This document shows, piece by piece, positions 50,510-59,373 of a stretch of DNA of 64,000 bases. The translations under genes were made by a program, and so were the position numbers. This stretch comes from Sphingomonas oligoaromativorans (GTDB lineage: Bacteria > Pseudomonadota > Alphaproteobacteria > Sphingomonadales > Sphingomonadaceae). Within the stretch, counting starts at the first letter, position 1. The number at the start of each line of letters is the position of its first letter. The notes under the pieces are model-generated. The model saw nothing but the letters and a program-made list of their open reading frames with translations, had not been told where the DNA came from and made no database searches. The stretch lies in assembly GCF_011762195.1 (NCBI RefSeq), contig NZ_JAASQK010000008.1:62001-126000 (forward strand), given 5' to 3'.

Positions 50510-52903
50510 ATGACGATGATCCAGACTTCCATCCGGGCCGACGGCCTGCCGGGGCTGCTGGCCACGATGCCGCCCGAGATCCGATGCCTGTCGCTCGACT
50601 GTTTCGACACGCTGCTATGGCGCAACGTCCACGCGCCGATCGACGTCTTCGCCGATCTCCCGCTGCCCGGCGGCGCCGTGGAATCGCGGATATGGGCCGA
50701 GCGCAAGGCCCGCCGCCAGGCGCCTTATCTGCATGGCCGCACCGAGGTGACGCTGGAGGAAATCCACGCCGAACTGCTGCCCGAAAGCACGGAGGCGGCG
50801 CGCGCCGCCATGGCTCAGGCCGAACTCGATGCCGAGGCGCGGCATTGCTACGCCTTCGCGCCGACCCGCGACCTGATCCTCGATGCCCGGCGGCGCGGTC
50901 TTCATGTCGTCATCGTCTCGGACACCTATCTGTCGGCGCCGCAGCTCCGCACCCTGATCGAGCGGACCGCCGGCCCCGAACTTCTCGGCATGATCGACCA
51001 CATCTTCTGCTCGTCCGAATATGGGATGGGCAAGGCGGCCGGGTTGTTCAGCCATGTGCTGGCCGGGCTCGGCATTCCGCCGTCCGCCATCCTGCACGTC
51101 GGCGACAATCCCATCGCGGATCGCGACGCGCCGGCCAAGCTCGGCATCCACAACGTCCACCTCAAGCAGTTCGACGAAGTGACGGAGCAGCGCCTCCGCC
51201 TCGAAGCGGCGGCGGCCTCGATGATCGAGCCCGCCAGCCGCGTCTCCGTGCCGCTGCTGCAATCGCACCGCCCGCAGCTCGCGCTGCGCCGCGATCGCGA
51301 CCCGGCCCATATGCTCGGCCATGACGTGCTCGGCCCGCTGATGCACGGCTTCGCGCAGTGGATCCGCGCCGAGGCGGAGGCAATGGAAAGCGCCAGCGGC
51401 AAGCCGGTGAAGCTGCTCTTCCTGCTGCGCGACGGCCACCTGCCGGCCCGCGCCTTCGAGACGCTCTATCCCGACTGGGCGGATCGGGTGATCCCGGTGG
51501 AGATCAGCCGCTTCACCGCGACGGCCGCAAGCTTCACCGACAGGGCCGCGATCGACGATTATATGGCCGATACGCTGCCCGGCCTGCGCAGTTCGGCGCT
51601 CCCCGCGCGGCAGATGCTGCTGGAGGAGAAGGAGTGGAACGCGCTCGGCGAGCAAACCGACATACGCCGCTTCGCCAGGGCGATCCGCCAGCCCGCGACC
51701 AGCACCAAGATCCTCGCGCGCTCCGCCAGGCTCGCCGAAGGCCTGTTCGCCCATCTGCGCGCCCGTGGCGTGTCGGACGGCGACTGCGTGATGATGATCG
51801 ACCTCGGCTATAACGGCTCCGTCCAGAACGTCGTCGAGCCCGTGCTGCGCGCGACGATGAAGCTGGAGATCACGGGGCGCTACCTGCTGCTGCGCGAGGT
51901 CCAGCAGTCGGGCCTCGACAAGAAGGGCCTGTTCGACGTCCGCCATTACGACTTCAAGGCGCTCTACGCGCTGGCGGAGGACATCTCGATCGTCGAGCAG
52001 CTCTGCACCGTCACGCAAGGCTCGGTGATCGACTATACGCCCGAGGGCGAGCCCATTCGCGGCGCCCACGACATCAAGGGCGCGCAGAGCAATTGCCGCG
52101 AGATCGCGCAGGATGCCTGCCTCGCCTTCCTGCGCGGCGTGGGAAGCGCGGTGGTGCGCCCGCCCGCCTCCAGCGATGCCGACGCCTCGCGCCGGACTTC
52201 GCTTGCCGTGCTGGCCCGCCTGCTGTTCCTGCCGCTCGCGGACGAGGTGACGCTGCTGGAGAATTTCCAGCACGACGTGAACATGGGCACCGACGTGCAG
52301 ATCCGCATGGTGGACAGCAAGGCCGCCGGCGAAGGCCTCAAGCGGCGCGGGCTGTTCTACATCAAGGACGCCTCGCGCATGTTCCTGCCCGGCGAGTTGC
52401 AGCGCCACGGCCTGCCGATCAACCTCGCCATCCTCGGCTCGCGCCGCTTCGGGCTCGACCTGCGCAAGACCGACTTCGACGTGGGCGCGCTCAAGCTGCC
52501 GATCGCGCTGCTTGATGCCGGCGGCAACACCACCACCACGGTCGACGCCCACCCAACGGCGGAAGGCTATTATCAGGCGGTGATCCCGGTCGGCGCCTCG
52601 CGCTATTCGATCGGCCTGCGCTTCGGCCAGCTCTTCGACGTCGTGCAGATCGAGGAGATCGCCTTCCAGCCGGTGAAGGAATATCTCTCGCCCCGCATCA
52701 AGGAGAAGATGCGACCCGCCACGCCGATCGCCGACGGCATGGAGGAGGTCGCCCCCGGCCTCTACCGCATCGATGGCCCGCAGGCCTTCATGCTGGTGCC
52801 CCCGCCGCCCGCGAGCGGCGACCAGCACATGCTTCTCAGCCTCGTATTCCGTCCCGTCCTCCAGCGCGGCTCGGCCTCGCTGGCCCAGAAGAAGGTAGCC
52901 TGA
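50510..52903 (+). CDS. Large HAD-fold protein, candidate flagellin-modification enzyme
   Basis: A 797-residue protein. Residues 1-220 form a HAD hydrolase domain with an intact set of motifs: LDCFDTLLW (I), VIVSDTYLS (II), a motif III Lys region near YGMGKAAG, and HVGDNPIADRDAP (IV). Residues about 250-650 form a second region I do not recognise, with FLLRDGHLPARAFETLYPDWA and MIDLGYNGSVQNVV. The C terminus (about 660-797) is beta-rich. Related large HAD proteins (COG5610-like) occur in polysaccharide clusters. It lies beside fliC with a methyltransferase and a flagellar-type promoter, so a role in flagellin decoration is plausible but inferred. Confidence 0.65.
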   Translation: MTMIQTSIRADGLPGLLATMPPEIRCLSLDCFDTLLWRNVHAPIDVFADLPLPGGAVESRIWAERKARRQAPYLHGRTEVTLEEIHAELLPESTEAARAAMAQAELDAEARHCYAFAPTRDLILDARRRGLHVVIVSDTYLSAPQLRTLIERTAGPELLGMIDHIFCSSEYGMGKAAGLFSHVLAGLGIPPSAILHVGDNPIADRDAPAKLGIHNVHLKQFDEVTEQRLRLEAAAASMIEPASRVSVPLLQSHRPQLALRRDRDPAHMLGHDVLGPLMHGFAQWIRAEAEAMESASGKPVKLLFLLRDGHLPARAFETLYPDWADRVIPVEISRFTATAASFTDRAAIDDYMADTLPGLRSSALPARQMLLEEKEWNALGEQTDIRRFARAIRQPATSTKILARSARLAEGLFAHLRARGVSDGDCVMMIDLGYNGSVQNVVEPVLRATMKLEITGRYLLLREVQQSGLDKKGLFDVRHYDFKALYALAEDISIVEQLCTVTQGSVIDYTPEGEPIRGAHDIKGAQSNCREIAQDACLAFLRGVGSAVVRPPASSDADASRRTSLAVLARLLFLPLADEVTLLENFQHDVNMGTDVQIRMVDSKAAGEGLKRRGLFYIKDASRMFLPGELQRHGLPINLAILGSRRFGLDLRKTDFDVGALKLPIALLDAGGNTTTTVDAHPTAEGYYQAVIPVGASRYSIGLRFGQLFDVVQIEEIAFQPVKEYLSPRIKEKMRPATPIADGMEEVAPGLYRIDGPQAFMLVPPPPASGDQHMLLSLVFRPVLQRGSASLAQKKVA

Positions 52904-52905
52904 CC

Positions 52906-53718
52906 ATGGCCAATCTCCTGATCCACTCCATGTCGGAATTTGCCGACATCATCCTGGAGGCGATGCGCCTCGCGGATGCCCGCTCCGTCGCCGAGGTCGG
53001 CGCGGAATATGGCGGCATGTCCGCCCGCCTCGCCGAGCATGTCGCCGCGCGCGGCGGCCGCCTCACCAGCATCGATCCCTCGCCCAAGCCCGAGTTCCTG
53101 AGCTGGGTGGCCGGCGCGCCGCATGTCCGCCATGTCGCCGAACCGAGCCTGGAGGCGCTGGGCGGCCTCTCCGGCGTCGACGCCTGGGTGATCGACGGCG
53201 ACCATAACTGGTACACCGTCTATCACGAGCTGAAGCAGGCCGAGGCGAACAACCTGCGCGACGGCAAGCCGATGCTCGCCTTCCTCCACGACGTCGCCTG
53301 GCCCTGCGGCCGGCGGGACTTCTATTATGCGCCGCAGCGCATCCCCGCCGAATATCGCCACGCCTACGATTATCAGGGCGGCATCTTCCCCGGCAGCAGC
53401 CAGCCGGTCGCCGGGCACGGCTTCCGCGGCATGGGCCAGTTCGCCGTCGCCACCCATGAGGGCGGCCCCCGCAACGGCGTGTTGACCGCGATCGAGGATT
53501 TCCTCGCCGAGGCCAAGGCCGAAGGCCGGGACTATGCCTTCGCCGAGGTTCCCGCCGTGTTCGGGCTGGGCGTGGTGTTCTCGGCCGACGCGCCGTGGAG
53601 CGAGCAGGTGGCGGCGCTGCTGCTGCCCTATCACCGCAATCGCCTGATCGCCTCGCTGGAGGAGAACCGGCTCGCCAACTATCTGACCGTGCTCGAGTGG
53701 CAGGACCGCGCCGCCTGA
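52906..53718 (+). CDS. Class I SAM-dependent methyltransferase-like protein
   Basis: A 270-residue protein beginning MANLLIHSMSEFADIILEAM. The Rossmann-type SAM motif is SVAEVGAEYGGMSARLAEHV, followed by LTSIDPSPKPEFL and WVIDGDHNWYTVYHEL, the acid residues expected at the ends of the second and fourth strands. Later features are FLHDVAWPCGRRDFYYAP and GMGQFAVATHEGG. The acceptor is unknown; context beside fliC suggests glycan or protein methylation of the flagellum. It starts 3 bases after the HAD gene stop and ends at a strong terminator. Confidence 0.7.
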   Translation: MANLLIHSMSEFADIILEAMRLADARSVAEVGAEYGGMSARLAEHVAARGGRLTSIDPSPKPEFLSWVAGAPHVRHVAEPSLEALGGLSGVDAWVIDGDHNWYTVYHELKQAEANNLRDGKPMLAFLHDVAWPCGRRDFYYAPQRIPAEYRHAYDYQGGIFPGSSQPVAGHGFRGMGQFAVATHEGGPRNGVLTAIEDFLAEAKAEGRDYAFAEVPAVFGLGVVFSADAPWSEQVAALLLPYHRNRLIASLEENRLANYLTVLEWQDRAA

Positions 53719-53741
53719 GACGCTGACCGCACGACAGCGAG

Positions 53742-53780
53742 GCCGGCGCCGGGGAGCCATCCCGGCGCCGGCTTCTTTTT
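53742..53780 (+). terminator. Intrinsic terminator after the methyltransferase gene
   Basis: A 12-bp perfect stem (GCCGGCGCCGGG with a 7-base loop and its complement) followed by TTCTTTTTTG. It lies 24 bases after the stop and separates this unit from the leftward fliC. Confidence 0.85.
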
Positions 53781-53806
53781 TGCGCCCGGAGCGCGAGCGC
53801 CCACAG

Positions 53807-53841
53807 CAAAAAGACCGGGACGGCGGATGCCATCCCGGTCT
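53807..53841 (-). terminator. Intrinsic terminator of fliC (leftward)
   Basis: On the minus strand, AGACCGGGA and TCCCGGTCT form a 9-bp stem, followed by TTTTT (plus-strand A-run 53808-53812). It lies 53 bases past the fliC stop and faces the previous terminator. Confidence 0.75.
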
Positions 53842-53894
53842 CCCTGAACGCCGCCCCCAAGCGGGGGAGCTATGACGGGGCGCCGTTCGATCCT

Positions 53895-54758
53895 TTAGCG
53901 GAAGAGCGAAAGGATCGTCTGCGGCGCCTGGTTGGCGATCGACAGGGCCTGCACGCCAAGCTGCTGCTTGACCTGGAGGGCCTGAAGGTTCGCCGATTCC
54001 TTGGCGAGATCGGCGTCGACGAGGTTGCCCACGCCGCTCTCGAGCGCATCGGACAGCTTGCTCGTGAAGGTGAGCTGACGGTCGATCGTGCGCGAGGCCG
54101 AACCCAGATCGGAGAGCTTGCTCGCGAGATTGTCCGAGCTCGTCTTGAGCGTGGACAGCATCGCATGGGCATCCGCCTGCGTGCCGATGTCATCGGTCGC
54201 CGCGATGGTGATCGTGCTGCCGCCGAGGCCGAGGTCGACATTGTCGACATCGAGCGTCGAGGGATCCCACGCCGCCGCGTTGGTCGGCGAGGTCGAGCCG
54301 CCCTGAAGCGACTGGAGCGCCGAGACGCTGCCGCCGCCCGACTTCAGCAGGTTGATGCCGTTGAAGTCCGACGAATCCACGATCGTGGTGATCTGATCGC
54401 GCAGGTTGGTGAAGTCGGTGTTGTACTGGTCGCGCTGATCGGTGGTCAGCGTGTCGTCGTCCGACTTCGCCGCGAGCGTCTTCATCTGGTTGAGGATGTC
54501 GGAGATGCTCTCCGCACCCGAGATGGCGACGTCCGTGACGCTCTTCGCGTTGTTGAGCGAGGAGGTGACGGCGGACAGGCCGCTGATGTCGCCCCGCAGG
54601 CCCTGCGCGATGTTGAAGGCAGCCGAGTCATCCTTGGTCGATGCCACGGCCAGGCCGGTGTTGATGCGGCTCTGGGTGGTCGCCATCGACTTGTTGGTCT
54701 GGTTCAGGCTCTGGAGAGCCGTCATCGCACCGATGTTGGTGTTAACCGAAAAGCTCAT
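53895..54758 (-). CDS. fliC: Flagellin
   Basis: A 287-residue filament protein. The N-terminal D0/D1 region MSFSVNTNIGAMTALQSLNQ, then RINTGLAVASTKDDSAAFNIAQ, and the C-terminal DADLAKESANLQALQVKQQLGVQALSIANQ are the highly conserved flagellin ends. The middle (about 145-195) is short with a Ser/Thr-rich stretch (GGGSVSALQSLQGGSTSPT), candidate modification sites. The small size is normal for alphaproteobacterial flagellins. It has its own leader and terminator and is convergent with the HAD/methyltransferase unit. A second flagellin is not seen in the window. Confidence 0.95.
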   Translation of the reverse strand: MSFSVNTNIGAMTALQSLNQTNKSMATTQSRINTGLAVASTKDDSAAFNIAQGLRGDISGLSAVTSSLNNAKSVTDVAISGAESISDILNQMKTLAAKSDDDTLTTDQRDQYNTDFTNLRDQITTIVDSSDFNGINLLKSGGGSVSALQSLQGGSTSPTNAAAWDPSTLDVDNVDLGLGGSTITIAATDDIGTQADAHAMLSTLKTSSDNLASKLSDLGSASRTIDRQLTFTSKLSDALESGVGNLVDADLAKESANLQALQVKQQLGVQALSIANQAPQTILSLFR

Positions 54759-54922
54759 GTCTTTGATCCTTCTGGGATTTGAAAGCCGAATTCTTCGGCC
54801 TTGACTGGAAGCGCCCAGCCAGCGGTGACAGGATTTCGATCAGGTCACATTTCATTCTGGGAAGGATTTCGAACACGCCCAACGAAAACACCGAAATTTT
54901 TTGGCCCGGCCTCTCCCCGCGA

Positions 54923-55684
54923 TCAGAAGGGGAAGAGGGCGTCGTAGATCTGCTGGCCCCAGCGCTGCTGCTGCGCGTCGGTGAGCTGGCCTCGGCCGCC
55001 ATAGCTGATCCGCGCCTCGGCGATCTGGCTGTGGAGGATGCTGTTGTCGCGCGCGATATCTTCGGGGCGGACGATGCCGGAGACGACCAGCTCGCGCAGC
55101 TCGAAATTGACGCGCACCTCCTGCCGGGCCTGCACCATCAGATTGCCGTTGGGCAGCACGTCGGTGACGATCGCGGCGATGGTGGTGTTGATCTGCTCGC
55201 TGCGCGCGGTGTTGCCCGCGCCCGATGAGGTGGAGTTGGAGCTGCTGTCGACCAGCTTCGACGGGTCCGGGTGGCCGGGCAGCACCTTCACGAGCTGCGA
55301 TTCCAGCCCGAACAGCGAACTCAGCCCCGCCGTCTCGGCGCCGGTGCGCGATCGGGTGGTGGAATTGTCCAGCACCGCCTTGTCGGCGATGTTGATGCGG
55401 ATGGTGAGCACGTCGCCGACGCGCGAGGCGCGCTGATCGTGGAAGAAGGCGCCGGCGCCCGTACGGAACAGCGAGGCGGTGGGCGCCGCCTGCGGCTGAG
55501 CCCGGCCCCTCATCCCGGCGCGGTGGGCGGCCGCCTGATCGCCCAGCGACGGCTCGATCACCGGCGCCACCGGATCGGCCGGTGGCGGCGTCATCTTCGG
55601 CGGGCGACCGACATTTTCCAGCCGCCCCGCCACGCCACAGCCCGTCAGCCCCGCCATCAGCAGCAGGGGAATGATCCGTCGCAT
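54923..55684 (-). CDS. flgH: Flagellar L-ring protein FlgH
   Basis: A 253-residue outer-membrane lipoprotein. Signal segment RIIPLLLMAGLTGC with lipobox LTGC; then PP-rich linker, SLFRTGAGAFFHDQRASRVGDVLTIRI (conserved L-ring block), and closing ISYGGRGQLTDAQQQRWGQQIYDALFPF-type segments. FlgH forms the L ring bushing around the rod. The ATG at 55684 follows AGGAGGATGCGG with six-base spacing, better than the ATG at 55690, which directly abuts the RBS. It is the last gene of the flgF-flgG-flgA-flgH unit. Confidence 0.94.
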   Translation of the reverse strand: MRRIIPLLLMAGLTGCGVAGRLENVGRPPKMTPPPADPVAPVIEPSLGDQAAAHRAGMRGRAQPQAAPTASLFRTGAGAFFHDQRASRVGDVLTIRINIADKAVLDNSTTRSRTGAETAGLSSLFGLESQLVKVLPGHPDPSKLVDSSSNSTSSGAGNTARSEQINTTIAAIVTDVLPNGNLMVQARQEVRVNFELRELVVSGIVRPEDIARDNSILHSQIAEARISYGGRGQLTDAQQQRWGQQIYDALFPF

Positions 55685-55694
55685 CCGCATCCTC

Positions 55695-56126
55695 CTATCG
55701 TGCCGCCAGGCGGACCTGCCCGCTGCCTTCGATCGTGGCGTCCAGCGTGCGGTTGGTGGCGCCGCTCAGCACGCGCACCGGATCGCCGATGCCGCCGCCG
55801 TTGAGCGCCTTTCCTTCCGTGGTGATCTTCAGCCCGCCGGTGTTGAAGGCGATCGTCACCGTCTCGCCGCGCTTGACGACTTGCGGGCGCATCAGGTCCC
55901 CGCCGCGCACCACCGTTCCCGCGGCCAGACGGCGCGACGCCTGAAGGCCGATGGCGGATGCCACGGGCGTGGCGCCCCGCGCCCAGCCGGGCGCGCGCGG
56001 CTCCACGGCGAAGTCGGCGGCGGAGAGCGTCTCTCCCCGATCCACCGTGCGCGCGAGCACCGGCACATCGACGGTCGACGGGGCGGGAGCGGCGGCCAGA
56101 AGGGCCGCGAGCAGCAGGGTCGCCAT
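55695..56126 (-). CDS. flgA: Flagellar P-ring formation chaperone FlgA
   Basis: A 143-residue periplasmic protein, shorter than usual for the family (often above 200). The signal peptide is MATLLLAALLAAAPAPSTV. The SAF domain is visible: PVLARTVDRGETLSAADFAVE, then GLQASRRLAAGTVVRGGDL, PQVVKRGETVTIAF and the final ATIEGSGQVRLAAR. It helps FlgI assemble into the P ring. The ATG at 56126 is directly after flgG, and flgH follows 10 bases after the stop, so they are one transcript. Confidence 0.87.
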   Translation of the reverse strand: MATLLLAALLAAAPAPSTVDVPVLARTVDRGETLSAADFAVEPRAPGWARGATPVASAIGLQASRRLAAGTVVRGGDLMRPQVVKRGETVTIAFNTGGLKITTEGKALNGGGIGDPVRVLSGATNRTLDATIEGSGQVRLAAR

Positions 56127-56133
56127 GGCGGGA

Positions 56134-56919
56134 TCAATGCATCTGGGTGGTGGTGGAGAGCATCTCGTCCGCCGTCTTCACGACGCGGCTGTTCATCTCA
56201 TAGGCGCGCTGGGCGGAGATGAGCGAGGTGATCTCCGAGACCGGATTGACGTTGGACGCTTCCAGGAAGCCCTGGCTCAGCGTGCCGAAGCCCGGCTCGC
56301 CCGGATCGGCGATGGTCGGCTGGCCGGAGGCTTCGGTCTCCATGAACAGGTTGGAGCCCTTGGCTTCCAGCCCCGCCTCGTTGACGAAGCTGGCGAGCTG
56401 GAGCTGTCCGACCGTCTGGAGGTTGGTCTGGTTGGCGAGCTTCACCTGCACCAGGCCGGTCTTGGAGATCACCGTGTCGAGCACGCCCTGCGGAAGCGTG
56501 ATCGGCGGCTCGACGCGATAGCCATCGGTGGTGACCAGCTCGCCCTGATCGTTGGGCTGGAAGGAGCCGGCGCGGGTATAGGCCGTCTCGCCGCTCGGCA
56601 GGATGATCTGGAAATAGCCGGGGCCTTCGATCTCCAGATCATAGGGATTGCTGGTGCTGGTCGCGGCGCCCTGCTCGTTGATGCGATAGACGCCGCCGGT
56701 GCGCACGCCCGCGCCGATCTGGATGCCGGTCGGCACGCGGTTGCCGTCGGGGCTCGATTCCGCGCCGGGACGAGAGACCTGCTGGTAAAGCAGATCCTGG
56801 AACTCCGCCCGCTGCCGCTTGTAGGCGGTGGTGTTCATGTTGGCGATGTTGTTGGAGATCACGTCGACATTGGTCTGCTGGGCCAACATGCCCGTCGAGG
56901 CGATGGAGAGCGAACGCAT
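56134..56919 (-). CDS. flgG: Flagellar distal rod protein FlgG
   Basis: A 261-residue rod protein of normal length. N-terminal MRSLSIASTGMLAQQTNVDVISNNIANMNT (rod/hook motif NNIANMNT), GPGYFQIILPSGETAYTRAGSF in the middle, and C-terminal GFLEASNVNPVSEITSLISAQRAYEMNSRVV as the closing helix pair. FlgG makes up the distal rod. ATG 56919 follows AAGGA with 7-base spacing. flgF lies 34 bases before it on the same strand, as in most proteobacteria. Confidence 0.96.
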   Translation of the reverse strand: MRSLSIASTGMLAQQTNVDVISNNIANMNTTAYKRQRAEFQDLLYQQVSRPGAESSPDGNRVPTGIQIGAGVRTGGVYRINEQGAATSTSNPYDLEIEGPGYFQIILPSGETAYTRAGSFQPNDQGELVTTDGYRVEPPITLPQGVLDTVISKTGLVQVKLANQTNLQTVGQLQLASFVNEAGLEAKGSNLFMETEASGQPTIADPGEPGFGTLSQGFLEASNVNPVSEITSLISAQRAYEMNSRVVKTADEMLSTTTQMH

Positions 56920-56953
56920 GGATGTTGTCCTTCGGTCGTGAAGAGGGTTGGGA

Positions 56954-57694
56954 TCAGTTGACCTTGCCGAGCCGCTGGATGGCGTTGTGGCGCAGATCGT
57001 CGAGGCTCTGCGACATGGCCTGGCTGGTCTGGTAGGCGCGCAGGATCTCGACCATCTTGGTGGTCTCGGCGATCGGCTCGACGTTCGAGGCCTCGACACC
57101 GCCGCTCTTGAGCCGCGTCTCGGCCGGCGTGAGCACGCGGCCGCCGGTGCCCGCCATCATCCCGTCGCCGCGCGGCGTGACGACCGCCTCGTTGGAGAAG
57201 CTGGTGACACCAAGGCGCCCGATCACCCCGTCCGGCCCCATCACCGAGCCGTCGGCGGTGATGGTGATGCGGTTCTGCTGATCGGTCGGCACCGTGATCG
57301 TGCGCCCCTTGTCGTCGAGCAGCGGATCGCCGCTCGACGTCGCCAGCACGCCGGACTGGAGCACCTTCACGAAGCCCGCCCGCGTATAGGCGACGCCGCC
57401 CGGCGTCTGCACCGAGAGATAGCCCGGCCCGTCGATCATCACGTCCAGCGGATTGCCAGTCGCCTGGAAGGCGCCCTGCGTGGTGTCGTGGATGGCGCCA
57501 AAGTCGAGCACGAAGCTGGTCTTCTTCGCATCCTCGATCGGCGCGTCGGCGGTCTGCTCGACATATTCGTGGAAGAGCGGCTGCTCGCGCTTGAAGCCCA
57601 CCGTGTTGGTGTTCGCCATATTGTTGGCCGCGACGTCCAGACGGCGGCGCAGCGCCTCTTCATGGCTGAGCAGCACGAAGGATGACACGTCCAT
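56954..57694 (-). CDS. flgF: Flagellar rod protein FlgF
   Basis: A 246-residue proximal rod subunit. It has the N-terminal DVAANNMANTNTVGFKRE, then GPGYLSVQTPGGVAYTRAGF in the middle and the C-terminal SGGVEASNVEPIAETTKMVEILRAYQTSQAM. It lies upstream of flgG. It starts 144 bases from the fliL start on the other strand, and the shared intergenic region holds a CCTATAAT element. Confidence 0.95.
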   Translation of the reverse strand: MDVSSFVLLSHEEALRRRLDVAANNMANTNTVGFKREQPLFHEYVEQTADAPIEDAKKTSFVLDFGAIHDTTQGAFQATGNPLDVMIDGPGYLSVQTPGGVAYTRAGFVKVLQSGVLATSSGDPLLDDKGRTITVPTDQQNRITITADGSVMGPDGVIGRLGVTSFSNEAVVTPRGDGMMAGTGGRVLTPAETRLKSGGVEASNVEPIAETTKMVEILRAYQTSQAMSQSLDDLRHNAIQRLGKVN

Positions 57695-57730
57695 ACAGGC
57701 GGACCTTCCTGAAAAAATCGCGACCGGGGC

Positions 57731-57765
57731 GGCAAAATCTGCCGCGCACTCATCCTATAATAGAC
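57731..57765 (+). promoter_or_regulatory. Conserved promoter-like element in the flgF/fliL divergent region
   Basis: GGCAAAATCTGCC at 57731-57743 followed by TCATCCTATAATAGA. TATAAT is at 57756-57761, 77 bases before the GTG start of fliL. The GGCAAAATCTGCC part is a near-palindrome and is shared with the fliF element. Inferred; it may serve fliL, flgF or both. Confidence 0.5.
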
Positions 57766-57838
57766 GGGAACGGGCCGGGATGGACGCGAGGGCGATCATT
57801 TCGGCGCGACGATCCGCAAATCCCAAGGGGGTGAACAG

Positions 57839-58330
57839 GTGCCCACCACGTCCGTCATCGAAGCCGACGTCAAAGCCGGCGGCGCCCCGCCTGCCCGCTC
57901 GCGCAAGCGCCTGATCCTCGCCGCCGCCGGCGTGGTGGCGCTGTTGGCGGCGGCGGGCGGCGGCTATGCCTGGTGGTCCCGCGAACCGTCCTCCCCATCG
58001 GAGAGCGCCAGCGGCGATGTGCCGGCCAAGGCCTATGTCGACGTGCCTTCGCTGGTCGTGAACCTGCGCAGCAGCGACGGGCGCGCCCATCTGCTCAAGC
58101 TGCACGTCATGCTGGTCGCGGCGGACGCCGGGCGCAACGCCGCGATCACCGCGAAGATGCCGCTCTATCTCGACACGCTCCAGCCCTTCCTGCGCGAGCT
58201 TCGCCCGGAGGATCTGAACGGCTCGGCCGCCGTCTTCCGCATGAAGGAGGAGATGCTCGCCCGCGCCAACGACGCGATGGGCAACGGCATGATCCGCGAC
58301 GTGCTGATCCAGGATCTGGTGCAGCAATGA
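57839..58330 (+). CDS. fliL: Flagellar basal-body-associated protein FliL
   Basis: A 163-residue inner-membrane protein. A short cytoplasmic N terminus is followed by a membrane helix (about residues 25-43, LILAAAGVVALLAAAGGGYAW) and a periplasmic stomatin-like domain with AYVDVPSLVVNLRSSDG (the FliL-typical strand) and VLIQDLVQQ at the end. FliL stabilises stators at the motor. GTG 57839 has AAGGGGG upstream; no ATG fits the helix. Its stop overlaps the fliM start by ATGA. Confidence 0.93.
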   Translation: MPTTSVIEADVKAGGAPPARSRKRLILAAAGVVALLAAAGGGYAWWSREPSSPSESASGDVPAKAYVDVPSLVVNLRSSDGRAHLLKLHVMLVAADAGRNAAITAKMPLYLDTLQPFLRELRPEDLNGSAAVFRMKEEMLARANDAMGNGMIRDVLIQDLVQQ

Positions 58331-59373
58331 CGAACGGCCCCGAGCCCGGCGAGGACGGCGACGACTTCGAGGAGATCGCCCTCTTCACCCCGCAGCCTGC
58401 CGCCCTCGACGGCGATACGCCCTTCGATCAGGCCGATATCGACGCGCTGCTGGGCTTCGGCTCCGCCTCGCCCGCCAGGCCCAAGAGCGGCCTGCGCGCG
58501 GTCATCGAATCCAACGTCATCAGCCATGAACGGCTGCCGATGCTGGAGGTGGTGTGCGAACGCATGGTGCGCAGCTTCGCCACCAGTATGCGCAACCTCA
58601 CCTCCGATGCGATCGACGTGACGCTGGACGAAGTGACATCGGTGCGCTTCGGCGAGTTCATGAACCGCGTGCCGCTGCCCGCCATGATCGGCGTGTTCAA
58701 CGTGCAGGAGTGGGAGAATTACGGGATCGCCATCGTCGATTCCAACCTGATCTACGCGGTGGTCGATGCGCTTCTGGGCGGGCGCAAGGGCAACTCCCCG
58801 CTCCGCATCGAGGGCCGCGCCTTCACCACGATCGAGACGAAGCTCGTGTCGCGGATGGTGCAGCTCGCGCTCGACGATCTGGCCAACGCCTTCGAGGCGA
58901 TCGAGCCCGTCAACATGGAGCTGAAGCGCATCGAGACGAGCCCCCGCTTCGCCGCCATCGCCGGCCCCTCCAACATCGCCGCCGTCGCCACCTTCTCGGT
59001 CGACATGGAAGGGCGCGGGGGGCGGTTCACCGTGCTCTTGCCCTACGCCACGATCGAGCCGGTGCGCGGCCGCCTGCTCCAGCGCTTCATGGGCGAGAAG
59101 CTCGGCCGCGACCGCATGTGGGAAGCCCATATGGCCAGCGAGCTGTGGCAGACCGAAATCACCATGGATGTCGTGCTCGGCCAGCGCCAGATGCGGCTGC
59201 ACGACGTCTCGAACCTCGCCGTCGGCCAGACGATCCGCCTCGATCGCGGCCCCGACGACACGCTGGAGGTCCATTGCGGCGGCGTGCCGCTGGGCCACGC
59301 GCATATCGGCCAGCGCCGCAGCAACATGGCCGTCCGCATGGTCACCGACATCGCCCGGGAGAATGGGAAATGA
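58327..59373 (+). CDS. fliM: Flagellar motor switch protein FliM
   Basis: A 348-residue C-ring protein. An acidic N-terminal region (about 1-30) and FDQADIDALLGFG (near the start, as in FliM) precede the CheC-like middle domain (about 60-230) with MLEVVCERMVRSFATSMRNL and NVQEWENYGIAIVDSNLIYA. The C-terminal SpoA domain (about 270-345) has VVLGQRQMRLHDVSNLAVGQTI. It binds CheY-P and joins FliG to FliN. Overlaps fliL and the next gene by ATGA. The normal length and order fit a fliL-fliM operon. Confidence 0.96.
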   Translation: MTNGPEPGEDGDDFEEIALFTPQPAALDGDTPFDQADIDALLGFGSASPARPKSGLRAVIESNVISHERLPMLEVVCERMVRSFATSMRNLTSDAIDVTLDEVTSVRFGEFMNRVPLPAMIGVFNVQEWENYGIAIVDSNLIYAVVDALLGGRKGNSPLRIEGRAFTTIETKLVSRMVQLALDDLANAFEAIEPVNMELKRIETSPRFAAIAGPSNIAAVATFSVDMEGRGGRFTVLLPYATIEPVRGRLLQRFMGEKLGRDRMWEAHMASELWQTEITMDVVLGQRQMRLHDVSNLAVGQTIRLDRGPDDTLEVHCGGVPLGHAHIGQRRSNMAVRMVTDIARENGK

